Source of the DNA: Bacillus aerolatus
Lineage (GTDB): Bacteria; Bacillota; Bacilli; Bacillales; Domibacillaceae
NCBI RefSeq assembly: GCF_009183655.1
Contig: NZ_WEIO01000001.1
Coordinates: 1-64,000 of the forward strand
Length of the DNA: 64,000 bases
Direction: 5' to 3'
Below, one piece after another: positions 37,555 to 46,989 of this stretch. Positions within the stretch are counted from its first letter, which is position 1. The number at the start of each line of letters is the position of its first letter. Below the pieces are notes generated by a model. The model did not search any database. It saw nothing but the letters and a program-made list of their open reading frames with translations, and was not told where the DNA came from. A program made the translations under genes and the position numbers.

Positions 37555-38838
37555 ATGCTGAATACATACAAAGAAGCACTAAATTGGATTCATGGCCGGC
37601 TGCCGCTCGGCATTAAGCCGGGTCTGAAGCGGATGGAATGGCTCATGAAAAAGCTCGATCACCCAGAGCGCCGATTGAGAACCGTCCACATTGCGGGAAC
37701 GAACGGCAAAGGATCAACAGTAACTTATATGCATTCAATTTTACAGGAAGCAGGCTATGAAATTGGTACATTCACTTCACCGTACATAGAGCAGTTTAAC
37801 GAACGGATCAGTGTGAACGGCGATCCGGTCAGCGATGAAGCGATTATTGAGCTCGTCGAAATCATCCGGCCGCTCGCAGATGAGTTGGAAAAAACTGAAC
37901 TCGGCGGGCCGAGTGAGTTTGAAATCATCACCGCGATGGCGCTCTATTATTTTGCGTACATCCGGCCAGTCGACATCGTGCTGTTTGAAGTCGGACTCGG
38001 CGGGCGGCTCGATTCCACAAATGTGATTCATCCACTCGTCTCTATCATTACGACGATCGGAATGGATCATATGCAATTTCTTGGCGACTCGATTGAAGAT
38101 ATTGCCTTTGAAAAAGCAGGCATTATTAAAAATGGGGTGCCGGTCATTTCTGGTGTTAAACAAATAGCTGCTCAAGAGGTGATTACAAGGCGGGCAAAAG
38201 AAGCTAAATCCGCCGTTTATCAGTTCGGTGAACAATTCAAAACTGACTGGCAGGAATCGCTGCCACAAGGCGAGCTTTTCCATTTTCAATCTGTTTTTGC
38301 TGACATGAAAGACTTGCGCACCGGTTTAAACGGCCTTCACCAAACAGAGAATGCGGCACTGGCTGTCATGGCTATTTTGTACTTGCGTGCCTTTTATGCC
38401 TTCAATGTGGAAGAAGGACATATTCGCCTTGGGCTCCAAGCTGCTTACTGGCCCGGAAGGATGGAACAAATTTGCAAACAGCCAGTTATTTTGCTGGACG
38501 GTGCCCATAATCCGGAAGGCATGGAAGCACTCGCTGCTTCCTTGAAAGAGCGTTATCCGGACAAACGTATCACCGCTTTATTTGCCGGCTTAAAAGACAA
38601 AAAGCTGGGCGATATGGCCGCTCTGCTTAGAAAAGCAGCTGACTCGGTCATTTTCACAAGCTTCAACTTTCCACGAGCAGCAGGGGAGAAAGACTTCGAA
38701 CCGCTTCTTTCCATTCACCAATGGAAAGAAGACTGGAAAAAAGTCATCAGTGAATTTGAAATTTCTGCTAAAGAAGACGAAGTGCTCGTCATCACCGGAT
38801 CGCTTTACTTTATTTCGGAAGTGAAAAAACAGTTTTAA
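37555..38838 (+). CDS. folC: Folylpolyglutamate/dihydrofolate synthase
   Basis: 427 residues. The Mur-ligase-like ATP site is VHIAGTNGKGSTVTYM near residue 47; substrate motifs follow: GTFTSPYIEQFNERI, FEIITAMALYYFA, EVGLGGRLDSTN; the C-terminal domain holds ILLDGAHNPEGM. It adds glutamate to dihydropteroate or folates. ATG follows TAGGAGGG. The 190 bases before it hold the valS terminator and two 17-base direct repeats (AATAAG.AAGAT..ATC) 44 bases apart. Confidence 0.95.
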   Translation: MLNTYKEALNWIHGRLPLGIKPGLKRMEWLMKKLDHPERRLRTVHIAGTNGKGSTVTYMHSILQEAGYEIGTFTSPYIEQFNERISVNGDPVSDEAIIELVEIIRPLADELEKTELGGPSEFEIITAMALYYFAYIRPVDIVLFEVGLGGRLDSTNVIHPLVSIITTIGMDHMQFLGDSIEDIAFEKAGIIKNGVPVISGVKQIAAQEVITRRAKEAKSAVYQFGEQFKTDWQESLPQGELFHFQSVFADMKDLRTGLNGLHQTENAALAVMAILYLRAFYAFNVEEGHIRLGLQAAYWPGRMEQICKQPVILLDGAHNPEGMEALAASLKERYPDKRITALFAGLKDKKLGDMAALLRKAADSVIFTSFNFPRAAGEKDFEPLLSIHQWKEDWKKVISEFEISAKEDEVLVITGSLYFISEVKKQF

Positions 38839-38866
38839 CCGTTCTTTATGGAACGGTTTTTTTATG
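38837..38866 (+). terminator. Terminator of folC
   Basis: AACCGTTC (38837-38844) with GAACGGTT (38851-38858), then T-run; the 5' arm begins in the folC stop codon. Confidence 0.8.
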
Positions 38867-38926
38867 TAGAAAAACATGGTAAAGTGAAAAGGAGGTTCCT
38901 TATAAGAAATAAAGGAGGAAAAAGTT

Positions 38927-38992
38927 ATGTGTATAAAAGACAGTAAAAATGATCGTTTACTCAACACTTTTTATGGGAGAACAAAAAAGTGA
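38927..38992 (+). CDS. 21-residue leader ORF overlapping comC
   Basis: ATG after a near-perfect ribosome site (AAAGGAGG, 9 bases upstream), peptide MCIKDSKNDRLLNTFYGRTK plus K, then TGA that overlaps the comC GTG as GTGA. comC itself has only a modest site (GGGAG). The arrangement suggests that comC is translated by coupling to this short ORF. It is outside the usual gene-calling size and I know no family. Confidence 0.55.
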   Translation: MCIKDSKNDRLLNTFYGRTKK

Positions 38993-39732
38993 CGCTCCTG
39001 ATCTTTATTATTGGTCTTATATTTGGCTCGTTTTTCAATGTGGTTGGTTTAAGAATTCCAATAGGAAAGTCTATTATGTTTCCGAGAAGTTCCTGCCCGA
39101 AATGTCATTGTATTTTATCCCCTCCCGAGCTTATACCGGTTTTATCCTACGTCTGGCAGAAAAGATCATGCCGAAGGTGCGGTTTACTCATTTCTCCAAT
39201 TTATCCCTTCACAGAACTATCCACTGCTTGTTTGTTTGCCGCCGCGTACGCGGTATTCGGCCTTCAATTCCCTTTCTTAAAAGCGTTGATTCTCATTTCT
39301 TTGTTAAGCATTATTTTTATCTCCGATGTCGTCTACATGATCATTCCTAATAAAATACTTTTGTTCTTTACTTGTTTATTTTTTATCGAGTGGCTTTTTT
39401 TATCGATGCCGCTTAAACTGGATGCTTTGATAGGCGCCGCAGTCAGCTTTATTTTAATGATGATTGTTGCGGCGGCCTGCCGGGGAGGTATTGGAGGCGG
39501 AGATATAAAGTTGTTTACTTTACTCGGATTCGCGCTGGGATTAAAGGGTTTTTTTCTTACTTTCTTTCTCTCGCTCTGGCTTGGAACAATTGGCGGGCTT
39601 CTCGGCATGCTTCTAGGGAAAGTCAAACGGAGGCAGCCATTCCCATTTGGTCCCTTTATTGCATTTGCCTCTTTGCTAGCATTATTTTACGGTGATGTTA
39701 TGTTTAAGTTCTACCTGTCTTTCTTCCGTTGA
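38989..39732 (+). CDS. comC: Type 4 prepilin peptidase ComC
   Basis: 247 residues, GTG start. N-terminal domain with the zinc-type cysteine pairs CPKC and CRRC at about 36-70, then some seven membrane segments. The two catalytic aspartates of A24 peptidases are in SDVVYMIIPN and GGGDIKLF. It cleaves and N-methylates competence pseudopilins (ComGC, GD, GE, GG) at the membrane. Translation probably coupled to the 21-codon ORF before it. A ComK site was looked for but not clearly seen. Confidence 0.93.
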   Translation: MTLLIFIIGLIFGSFFNVVGLRIPIGKSIMFPRSSCPKCHCILSPPELIPVLSYVWQKRSCRRCGLLISPIYPFTELSTACLFAAAYAVFGLQFPFLKALILISLLSIIFISDVVYMIIPNKILLFFTCLFFIEWLFLSMPLKLDALIGAAVSFILMMIVAAACRGGIGGGDIKLFTLLGFALGLKGFFLTFFLSLWLGTIGGLLGMLLGKVKRRQPFPFGPFIAFASLLALFYGDVMFKFYLSFFR

Positions 39733-39783
39733 AACACGGTGAAAGATAAGACGAAACACAAAAATATTTGCCGAAATTTTTCC

Positions 39784-39818
39784 AGAACAGGACGACAAAA
39801 GTCTTGTTCTTTTTTTTA
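39784..39818 (+). terminator. Terminator of comC
   Basis: AGAACAGGAC (39784-39793) with GTCTTGTTCT (39801-39810), one wobble, eight T. Confidence 0.88.
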
Positions 39819-39871
39819 TTCGCTGTGATAGCATGAAGGCAACTTCAATGGATGTGGAAGGGTGATCTCAA

Positions 39872-40816
39872 ATGGACAAGCCGAAGAAATCGCAAGACAT
39901 TTTTTTAACGATCGGCGACAATAAGAAAAAGCAGGAACGGAAAGAGCTGATCGTACCAGATTGGAAAAAAGGATCAACGGAAAGTGCAGCAGCAGCTGAA
40001 CCGAAAAAAGAAGAAGAAGAATTTCAATGGATTTTTCCTGAGGAAACAGAGCGGAAAGAAGACGTGCTCGAGCAATATGTCTCGTTAAAAAGACCGGCTG
40101 CGAAGTGGACAGCGGGCAAGTTGTTTATTATTGTGGTCAGCGCCGTGTTAATCGGTTTGCTATTGGGCTATGCGATGGTAAAAGTTGTTACGCAAAAGGA
40201 AGAAGTGCCGCCGCAAGCCATTTTAAAAGAAGCAAAAGTTGAAAAAGAAGCGCCTGCTCCAGCTGCACCTGCCACTCCGAAAGCGGCCGGCACTCCGCTT
40301 CTTCCAGTAGAGATGGCTGTTGTCCAAGGCGGCGTATTTTCGACAAAAGAAGCCGCTGCTGTGATGGAAAAACAATTGGCAAGCAAAGGACTGCCTGCTG
40401 AAGTCGTGACGCAAAACGACCAGCACATTATTTTACTGGCTGCTTCATCCACCGTAGAAACCGCTAAATTGATTGGAAGCACATATGAAACAGCAGGCGC
40501 TGCTGTTTACGCCAAACAAACATCCATTGCCCCTGCCGAAAACTTGCAGGAAACGGCTGGGGAACTGGCCGCACTTTTCCCGGTTATTGCCGAAGAAAGC
40601 GGGAAAAAGTCAGCCGGGGTTCCTGCTGATTTAAATAAGCTTCAAGAGGCTGAACAAAAACTGCAGGCGGTGAATATCCCGTCGAAAGACGAGACATCCG
40701 CCAAACTAAAACAATTACTGACAGAAGCGTTAACTGAAGCCAAAAGCGATCAGCCGCAGGCCGCCAAAGCTGCGCAAGAGAAGCTTCTGGCTTTTTTAGC
40801 CGTTTACGGACAATGA
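39872..40816 (+). CDS. spoIIB: Stage II sporulation protein B
   Basis: 314 residues: an acidic/basic cytoplasmic N-terminus (1-80), one membrane segment at about 84-105 (LFIIVVSAVLIGLLLGYAMV), an Ala/Pro/Lys linker, an SPOR domain at about 147-225 (MAVVQGGVFSTKEAAAVMEK), then a helical tail. SpoIIB helps septal peptidoglycan removal during engulfment and, through SPOR, marks septal cell wall. The position between comC and maf matches B. subtilis. Confidence 0.88.
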   Translation: MDKPKKSQDIFLTIGDNKKKQERKELIVPDWKKGSTESAAAAEPKKEEEEFQWIFPEETERKEDVLEQYVSLKRPAAKWTAGKLFIIVVSAVLIGLLLGYAMVKVVTQKEEVPPQAILKEAKVEKEAPAPAAPATPKAAGTPLLPVEMAVVQGGVFSTKEAAAVMEKQLASKGLPAEVVTQNDQHIILLAASSTVETAKLIGSTYETAGAAVYAKQTSIAPAENLQETAGELAALFPVIAEESGKKSAGVPADLNKLQEAEQKLQAVNIPSKDETSAKLKQLLTEALTEAKSDQPQAAKAAQEKLLAFLAVYGQ

Positions 40817-40838
40817 GTTAATTTTTATTCCTTTTCTG

Positions 40839-40868
40839 CCCGCACTAATGAAAACAGTGCGGGTTTTA
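40839..40868 (+). terminator. Terminator of spoIIB
   Basis: CCCGCACT (40839-40846) with AGTGCGGG (40856-40863), then TTTT. Confidence 0.8.
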
Positions 40869-40894
40869 TCGGGTGGCTTCTATTTTGGAAAAGT

Positions 40895-40923
40895 TTGTAG
40901 TATTGTTCCGTTTTTGATAAGAT
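40895..40923 (+). promoter_or_regulatory. Sigma-A promoter of maf-radC
   Basis: TTGTAG, 17-base spacer, TAAGAT with an extended -10 TG. Confidence 0.5.
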
Positions 40924-40966
40924 AGCTTTGTATCTCCCTTATACCTCGAAAGAAAGGTGATTGATT

Positions 40967-41554
40967 TTGACGCAGTTGATTTTAGCCTCGGGTTCTCCCC
41001 GCCGAAAAGAACTCCTCGAACAGATTGGCCTGGTGTTTACAGTTGAAGTAAGCCATGCTGATGAAACGATCTCCCCTGGAATGTCTCCAGAAGAAACAGT
41101 TATGCAATTAGCTTCCATGAAAGCTGCCACAGTGGCAAAAGATCATGAAAATAGCTTTGTGGTCGGTGCGGATACGATCGTTGTCCTTGATGAAGAAATT
41201 TTAGGAAAGCCAAGTGATCGTGAAGAGGCGAAGAAAATGCTTCAGCGCCTCTCAGGCCGCGTACACTCTGTTTATACAGGAGTGGCCGTAACATATGAGG
41301 CGAATGAGTACGTTTTTTATGAAAAAACAAACGTCACTTTTTGGGAGCTTTCAGAAGAGGAAATGAACAGCTACCTGGACACTGGTGAACCGTTTGATAA
41401 AGCGGGTGCGTACGGCATTCAGGGAGCGGGTGCTGTCTTTGTGAAAAAAATTGACGGTGACTATTTCTCTGTTGTCGGGCTCCCGATCGCTTCTTTGTAC
41501 AGGCAGCTTAAGCGGCTCGGCTGGCAAGGTACTGCTTTTTCCTCCCATTCCTAA
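40967..41554 (+). CDS. maf: Maf nucleotide pyrophosphatase
   Basis: 195 residues from TTG at 40967, six bases after AAAGGTGA; a TTG at 40961 touches that site. Signatures: LILASGSPRRKELLEQIG, VGADTIVVLDEEILGKP, LSGRVHSVYTGVA, and KAGAYGIQGAG. Maf proteins hydrolyse modified or dTTP/UTP nucleotides; in B. subtilis extra copies block septum formation. Next gene radC follows by 23 bases. Confidence 0.95.
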   Translation: MTQLILASGSPRRKELLEQIGLVFTVEVSHADETISPGMSPEETVMQLASMKAATVAKDHENSFVVGADTIVVLDEEILGKPSDREEAKKMLQRLSGRVHSVYTGVAVTYEANEYVFYEKTNVTFWELSEEEMNSYLDTGEPFDKAGAYGIQGAGAVFVKKIDGDYFSVVGLPIASLYRQLKRLGWQGTAFSSHS

Positions 41555-41577
41555 AAAGGATAAAAGGAGAGAAAAAA

Positions 41578-42267
41578 ATGCCAAAAGAAACATTTATGAT
41601 CCGCGATGTACCTTCAGAAGACCGCCCGCGGGAGCGAATGATCGCGAGCGGAGCGGCCAGTCTGTCCAATCATGAACTTCTCGCCATTATTTTGCGGACG
41701 GGAACGAAAAGTGAATCCGTCTTGCAACTAGCTAATCGCCTCTTAAAAACATTTGATGGACTCCGCCTGCTGAAAGAAGCCTCTCTCGAAGAAATTACTT
41801 CCATTAAAGGCATCGGTGAAGCAAAAGCCGTGCAAATCATGTCTGCACTTGAACTAGGCCGGCGCATCAGTCAATTGAAATTCGAAGACCGCTACGTCAT
41901 TCGTTCGCCGGAAGACGGGGCCAACTATGTGATGGAAGAAATGAGATTTCTCACCCAGGAACATTTTGTCTGCTTGTATCTCAATACGAAAAATCAAGTG
42001 TTGCACAAGCAAACGCTGTTTATTGGCAGCTTAAACGCTTCGATCGTGCATCCGCGCGAAGTTTTCAAAGAAGCTTTTCGCCGCTCAGCAGCTTCCATTA
42101 TTTGTATTCACAATCATCCGTCGGGCGACCCGGGTCCGAGTAAGGAAGACATAGATGTGACGAAGCGGCTCGCAGAATGCGGCAAAATTCTTGGCATTGA
42201 GTTGCTTGATCATCTGATCATAGGTGAAAAGAAATACGTAAGTCTGAAAGAAAAAGGCTATTTATAA
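41578..42267 (+). CDS. radC: RadC/YsxA JAB-domain protein
   Basis: 229 residues. An N-terminal UPF0758 part with a helix-hairpin-helix (ITSIKGIGEAKAVQIM) precedes a JAB1/MPN metalloprotease-like domain with HNHPSGDPGPSKEDID (zinc ligands H, H and D present). Named after E. coli RadC, but its role in repair is not established. Last gene before the mre cluster; no clear terminator follows. Confidence 0.92.
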   Translation: MPKETFMIRDVPSEDRPRERMIASGAASLSNHELLAIILRTGTKSESVLQLANRLLKTFDGLRLLKEASLEEITSIKGIGEAKAVQIMSALELGRRISQLKFEDRYVIRSPEDGANYVMEEMRFLTQEHFVCLYLNTKNQVLHKQTLFIGSLNASIVHPREVFKEAFRRSAASIICIHNHPSGDPGPSKEDIDVTKRLAECGKILGIELLDHLIIGEKKYVSLKEKGYL

Positions 42268-42399
42268 CGCTAGGATTTTTTTTTTCCTTCAGTTATAATA
42301 TAAGTTATGATTTTTGCTAGTTGTTTTTGTCGAAAACTTGAAGAATGATGCTAAATCAATCACGATAAAAGTAATGGACCGAGAAAGGGAGATACTTGT

Positions 42400-43416
42400 A
42401 TGTTTGGAATTGGAAGCCGAGATCTTGGAATAGATTTAGGAACGGCTAATACGCTCGTTTATTTAAAAGGAAAAGGCGTCGTTTTACGTGAGCCGTCTGT
42501 TGTGGCGCTTCAAACAGATGCGAAACAAATTGTAGCGGTTGGAAACGATGCGAAAAAGATGATCGGCCGTACACCGGGGAATGTTGTAGCGACGCGCCCA
42601 ATGAAAGACGGCGTTATTGCTGATTATGAAACAACAGCAACGATGATTAAATATTATTTGAAACAAGCGACAAAAAGTGGAAAAGGCTTTTTTACAAGCA
42701 AACCGTATGTGATGATCTGTGTACCATCCGGCATTACAGCCGTCGAAGAGCGGGCAGTCATTGACGCGACCCGCCAGGCTGGTGCCCGCGATGCATATAC
42801 GATTGAAGAACCGTTTGCAGCCGCAATCGGCGCCAATCTACCTGTATGGGAGCCGACGGGCAGTATGGTTGTCGATATTGGCGGCGGCACGACTGAAGTG
42901 GCGATCATATCTCTAGGAGGCATCGTCACAAGCCAGTCTTTGCGTATTGCCGGCGATGAAATGGATGATGCGATTGTTGCTTATATTCGCAAACAGTACA
43001 ATTTATTAATCGGTGACCGAACGTCGGAAACGATCAAAATGGAAATCGGTTCAGCCGGTGACTTTGAACAAATCCCGAGCATGGAAATTCGTGGTCGTGA
43101 CTTGTTGACAGGACTGCCGAAAACAATTGAAATTACCGGGGCAGAAATTGCTGATGCATTAAAAGACACGGTGACGGCGATTGTTGATACGGTAAAAAGC
43201 ACGCTTGAGCAAACACCGCCTGAATTGGCGGCAGATATTATGGACCGGGGAATTGTACTTACAGGCGGCGGCGCACTGCTTCGCAATTTAGACAAAGTCA
43301 TCAGCAAAGAAACGAATATGCCGGTAATCATCGCCGAAAATCCACTCGACTGTGTAGCAATCGGAACGGGAATGGCGCTTGATCATATTGATTTATTTAA
43401 AAACAAGGGCAAATAA
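42400..43416 (+). CDS. mreB: Rod-shape determining protein MreB
   Basis: 338 residues, actin fold: phosphate loop 1 [19 protein letters not shown], phosphate loop 2 [18 protein letters not shown], adenosine motif [15 protein letters not shown]. It forms membrane-bound filaments that guide side-wall synthesis. ATG after GAAAGGGAG. Two palindromic repeats separate it from mreC. Confidence 0.97.
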   Translation: MFGIGSRDLGIDLGTANTLVYLKGKGVVLREPSVVALQTDAKQIVAVGNDAKKMIGRTPGNVVATRPMKDGVIADYETTATMIKYYLKQATKSGKGFFTSKPYVMICVPSGITAVEERAVIDATRQAGARDAYTIEEPFAAAIGANLPVWEPTGSMVVDIGGGTTEVAIISLGGIVTSQSLRIAGDEMDDAIVAYIRKQYNLLIGDRTSETIKMEIGSAGDFEQIPSMEIRGRDLLTGLPKTIEITGAEIADALKDTVTAIVDTVKSTLEQTPPELAADIMDRGIVLTGGGALLRNLDKVISKETNMPVIIAENPLDCVAIGTGMALDHIDLFKNKGK

Positions 43417-43428
43417 GGTACAATTTTA

Positions 43429-43547
43429 TCTAGCTGCAGCGCCTAGCCGCTCGAGGTCAAATAACCTTTCCTCAATGAAGTCAAAGAGCGGACTTCTTTG
43501 AGGAAAGAACATTTGCTTGTCGCGGCAGACCAGGCGCTTCCGCTTTT
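43429..43547 (-). repeat. Type D palindromic repeat
   Basis: TCTAGCTGCAGCGCCTAG to CAGGCGCTTCCGCTTTT; AAGTCAAAGAGCGGACTTC cap. Twelve bases after the mreB stop. Confidence 0.85.
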
Positions 43548-43554
43548 AAAGATA

Positions 43555-43672
43555 TCTAGCTGCAGGCGCTAGCAGCTCGAGGTCATAAGTCAAACTGACT
43601 GCATGGCTAAAAAGCGCCATGTAGTCAGTTCGCCTTATGCTTGTCGCTGCTGGCCGAGCGCCTTCCGCTTTT
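43555..43672 (-). repeat. Type C palindromic repeat
   Basis: TCTAGCTGCAGGCGC to GCGCCTTCCGCTTTT; cap CATGGCTAAAAAGCGCCATG; arms GACTGCATGG / CCATGTAGTC. It lies 68 bases before the mreC start. Confidence 0.85.
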
Positions 43673-43740
43673 AATGTAATCCGGAAGCGGCTAAAAGCTG
43701 TCGGATTCTAACTTAATGCAAACAAACAGAGGTGGAGTAT

Positions 43741-44634
43741 ATGCCACAGTTTTTTACAAATAAGCGTCTGATCATTCTTCTTGGGAGCATTATTGTTCTT
43801 GTCGCTTTAATTGGTTTTTCTCTTCGCGATAGGGATAATTTATCCTGGCCGGAGCAATTCGTCAAAGACATTGTCGGTTTAGGGCAAGCAGTTGTATCTA
43901 AACCTGCAAATGGTTTCGCAGGTTTTTTTAGTGAGATTGAAGACTTACGAAGTACATATGACGAAAATAAAGAATTAAAAGCAAGAATTAAAAAAACAGC
44001 CCAGTTGGAAAGTGATGTAGCGCGTCTCAAAAAAGACAATCAGGAACTCCGGAATGTGCTCGGTAAAAAGAAGAGTTTAGCAGATTACGAGCCGGTGCAG
44101 GCGACGGTGATCGCCCGTAATCCGGACCGCTGGTATGATGTGATTACGATCGACCAGGGAGAAGCAAATGACATTCAGCCGAACATGGCTGTTATCACAG
44201 CCGAAGGACTAATTGGGAAAGTGAAAAACACATCGAAATTCACATCCACTGTTCAGTTGTTAAGTGCTCACGATTCGAGAAACCGTGTATCAGCGATGAT
44301 TCAGGGAAAAAGCAATATATTTGGTTTGATTGAAGGCTATGATAAAGAGCAAAAATCACTGTTAATGACGAAGATTCCTTACGATTCCAGTGTGAAAAAA
44401 GGAATGCTCGTCACTACTTCAGGAAAAGGCGGCGTCTTTCCGAAAGGATTAGTCATTGGAAAGATAAAAAAAATGGTGCCTGATGAATTTGGCTTAACTC
44501 AGACGGCACTCATTGAACCAGCCGCTTCCTTTAATGATCTCGAGCATGTCATGGTTACAAAACGCAGCATGACGACTGTCCTTCCGCAAAAGAAAGAACG
44601 CAAACAGGTTCTCGTTGAGGAGGGAAATTTGTGA
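43741..44634 (+). CDS. mreC: Rod-shape determining protein MreC
   Basis: 297 residues from ATG at 43741 after AGAGGTGGA. One N-terminal membrane segment (about 9-28), a coiled coil at 60-105, then the extracellular beta-domain (DVITIDQGEANDI, GLIGKVKNTSKFTSTV, TSGKGGVFPKGLVIG). It links MreB to the wall-synthesis enzymes. Its stop overlaps the mreD GTG by four bases. Confidence 0.95.
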   Translation: MPQFFTNKRLIILLGSIIVLVALIGFSLRDRDNLSWPEQFVKDIVGLGQAVVSKPANGFAGFFSEIEDLRSTYDENKELKARIKKTAQLESDVARLKKDNQELRNVLGKKKSLADYEPVQATVIARNPDRWYDVITIDQGEANDIQPNMAVITAEGLIGKVKNTSKFTSTVQLLSAHDSRNRVSAMIQGKSNIFGLIEGYDKEQKSLLMTKIPYDSSVKKGMLVTTSGKGGVFPKGLVIGKIKKMVPDEFGLTQTALIEPAASFNDLEHVMVTKRSMTTVLPQKKERKQVLVEEGNL

Positions 44635-45146
44635 AACGGCTTCTTCTCCCATTGCTAATGCTCGTGCTTTTTTACAGCGACAGCTTATTTACCGCTGTGT
44701 TGCCGGACACGGCTTTTAACGGGAAATATGTGATCGTTCCGCGTTTCTTTACGGTTGGATTATTATTCATGTCCATTTTTTTCGACCGCAACACAGCCAT
44801 TAAATATGGGTTTCTGTTTGGCTTTCTTTTTGATATTTTTTACACAGGAATACTGGGGGCGTACATGTTTTTTCTGCCTCTGATTGTGTACATCACATCG
44901 AAACTTGTGAAAGTACTGCAAAACCATTTATTCATTTTGGGCTTTATTATTCTGTTCGGAATTTTTTTGCTGGAGCTGATTATGTTTCAGTTGAACGTGC
45001 TCATTGAGCGGACGGAAATGACTGTAACACAATTTGCTTCGATCCGTCTGGGGCCGACTTTGCTTTTAAATCTTATCTTTTACTTACTTTTAGCGCTGCC
45101 GTTAAAAAACGCATTTGAAAAGCTCCGGCGCATTTATAATGACTAA
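44631..45146 (+). CDS. mreD: Rod-shape determining protein MreD
   Basis: 171 residues, five or six membrane segments, GTG start overlapping the mreC stop. Matches MreD (VPRFFTVGLLFMSIFF, KYGFLFGFLFDIFYTG). Works with MreC in the elongation complex. Confidence 0.93.
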   Translation: MKRLLLPLLMLVLFYSDSLFTAVLPDTAFNGKYVIVPRFFTVGLLFMSIFFDRNTAIKYGFLFGFLFDIFYTGILGAYMFFLPLIVYITSKLVKVLQNHLFILGFIILFGIFLLELIMFQLNVLIERTEMTVTQFASIRLGPTLLLNLIFYLLLALPLKNAFEKLRRIYND

Positions 45147-45220
45147 GTCCAGAAAAGTGTAAAGAGGAATCAGAAGAAGGTTTGTCGAATTAATTGGACA
45201 ACAGAGGTGAATATCGTGCT

Positions 45221-45907
45221 ATGAAAACAAAACAGAACGTTGTCATTAAAGGGACAAAAGATGGGCTGACCCTGCATTTGAACGATAAATGTGCGTTTAA
45301 TGAATTGCTGGAAGAGCTGAAAGAAAAAATGGATGCCGTCAACGGTCAGGAACACGGCTCTATCATTACAGTTACGGTCCAGGCAGGGAATCGCTATTTA
45401 TTGGATGAAGATATAAAAGAAATTACAGAACTGATCAGCCAGCGTGAACACCTGGCAGTGGAAGCGGTCAAATCTAATGTGATGACAATGGAAGAAGCCA
45501 TTCGCTGGAAAGAAGAAAGCGAAGTTGTTTCTTACACAGGAAGAATTCGTTCCGGACAAGTGCTTGAAGTCCCAGGAGACTTGCTGTTAATCGGCGACGT
45601 TAACCCAGGGGGGACGGTGAGAGCTGGAAGAAATATTTTTGTGTTGGGGACTTTAAAAGGAGTGGCCCATGCCGGCTGTTACGGAGATGACGAGGCGGTG
45701 ATTGCTGCCGGTCGGATGATGCCGTCCCAGCTTAGAATCAGCCGCTATTTAAATCGTGCGCCTGACCGTTATGAAGAAGAAGAAAGCTTGGAAACGGAAT
45801 GCGCCTACATAGATGATTCTAACCAGATTGTTGTTGACCGCTTACAGGTGTTGAAGCATCTGAGACCGGATATTTCTACGTTTAAAGGGGGAAACCACGT
45901 TGGGTGA
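45221..45907 (+). CDS. minC: Septum site-determining protein MinC
   Basis: 228 residues from ATG at 45221 with AGAGGTGA ten bases upstream; this gives MKTKQNVVIKGTKDGLTL as in the family. The N-domain (1-105) blocks FtsZ assembly; the C-terminal beta-helix (RSGQVLEVPGDLLLIGDVNP, GNIFVLGTLKG-like) binds MinD. Overlaps minD by eight bases. Confidence 0.95.
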   Translation: MKTKQNVVIKGTKDGLTLHLNDKCAFNELLEELKEKMDAVNGQEHGSIITVTVQAGNRYLLDEDIKEITELISQREHLAVEAVKSNVMTMEEAIRWKEESEVVSYTGRIRSGQVLEVPGDLLLIGDVNPGGTVRAGRNIFVLGTLKGVAHAGCYGDDEAVIAAGRMMPSQLRISRYLNRAPDRYEEEESLETECAYIDDSNQIVVDRLQVLKHLRPDISTFKGGNHVG

Positions 45908-46706
45908 GGCTATAGTCATTACATCTGGAAAAGGCGGAGTCGGTAAAACGACCACTTCGGCTAATTTAGGTACCGCACTCGCACTGCAAGAGAAAAAAGT
46001 TTGTTTAGTCGATACAGATATCGGCCTTAGAAATTTAGATGTCGTTATGGGGCTTGAAAACCGGATTATCTATGATTTAGTAGATGTTGTAGAAGGACGC
46101 TGCAAAATCCATCAAGCGCTCGTAAAAGACAAACGCTTCAATGACCTGCTTTATTTGCTGCCGGCAGCTCAAACAACAGATAAGTCGGCAGTTCAGCCTG
46201 AGCAGATGAAGAAGCTCGTAGACGAATTGAAGCAGGATTTTGATTATATTTTAATTGATTGTCCGGCTGGAATTGAACAAGGCTATAAAAATGCTGTAGT
46301 TGGAGCTAATAAAGCAATTGTCGTCACCACCCCTGAAAAATCAGCTGTCCGGGATGCTGACAGAGTGATTGGGCTCCTGGAAAAAGAAGAAGGAATGGAG
46401 CCTCCGAAGCTGATTATCAACCGGATCCGCAGTCATATGATGCAGCAGGGAGACATGCTTGATGTAGATGAAGTGGCCGCTCATTTGTCGATCGAACTGC
46501 TCGGCATTGTGGCAGACGATGATGAAGTCATTAAATCGGCTCATAACGGCGAGCCGATTGCCCATAATCCAAATAACCGGGTATCGATTGCCTACCGGAA
46601 TATAGCGAGAAGAGTTCTCGGAGAATCTGTTCCTCTTCAACAGCTGGAAGATTCGAAGGATGGATTTTTCACACGCTTGAAAAAATTTTTTGGTGTTCGT
46701 TCATAA
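45900..46706 (+). CDS. minD: Septum site-determining protein MinD
   Basis: 268 residues, the same length as in B. subtilis, start TTG at 45900 after AAAGGGGGAAA. Deviant Walker A GKGGVGKTT with the signature lysine; DTDIGLRNLD and IIDCPAG-type Walker B (LIDCPAGIEQGY). The C-terminal amphipathic membrane helix is TRLKKFFGVRS. The ATPase carries MinC to the poles. Confidence 0.97.
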   Translation: MGEAIVITSGKGGVGKTTTSANLGTALALQEKKVCLVDTDIGLRNLDVVMGLENRIIYDLVDVVEGRCKIHQALVKDKRFNDLLYLLPAAQTTDKSAVQPEQMKKLVDELKQDFDYILIDCPAGIEQGYKNAVVGANKAIVVTTPEKSAVRDADRVIGLLEKEEGMEPPKLIINRIRSHMMQQGDMLDVDEVAAHLSIELLGIVADDDEVIKSAHNGEPIAHNPNNRVSIAYRNIARRVLGESVPLQQLEDSKDGFFTRLKKFFGVRS

Positions 46707-46718
46707 TAATAATCGAGG

Positions 46719-46757
46719 AAGCTGTCTGCAAGCCATTGGGCTGCAGGCAGCTTTTTT
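46719..46757 (+). terminator. Terminator of the mre-min cluster
   Basis: AAGCTGTCTGCA (46719-46730) opposes TGCAGGCAGCTT (46742-46753 region) with one bulge, T-run. Confidence 0.85.
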
Positions 46758-46819
46758 ATTGTTTATCGTACTATAAAATAATCGCAGGGTGGATACCTTT
46801 GTTAATAGAGCGGGTCTAC

Positions 46820-46940
46820 GTCCAGTTCCAGCGCCTAGCCCCTCGAGGTCAAATAACCTTTCCTCAATGAAGTCAAAAAGCGGACTTCTTTGAGGAAAGA
46901 ACATTTGCTTGTCGGGGCTGTTCCAGGCGCTTGCACTTTT
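46820..46940 (-). repeat. Type D palindromic repeat
   Basis: GTCCAGTTCCAGCGCCTAG to AGGCGCTTGCACTTTT, with the D core AAGTCAAAAAGCGGACTTC. The 50 bases before it (from ACTATAAAATAATCGCAG at 46769) resemble those before the copy at 34561. Confidence 0.85.
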
Positions 46941-46961
46941 GTTTCTGCCGGAATTCATTCT

Positions 46962-46989
46962 TCTTAATCAGGCTTGTCTGTCATATAGT
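46962..46989 (+). promoter_or_regulatory. Possible sigma-E promoter of spoIVFAB
   Basis: TCTTAAT, 13-base spacer, CATATAGT; one mismatch from the -35 of spoVID and safA. The operon is sigma-E controlled in B. subtilis. Confidence 0.5.
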
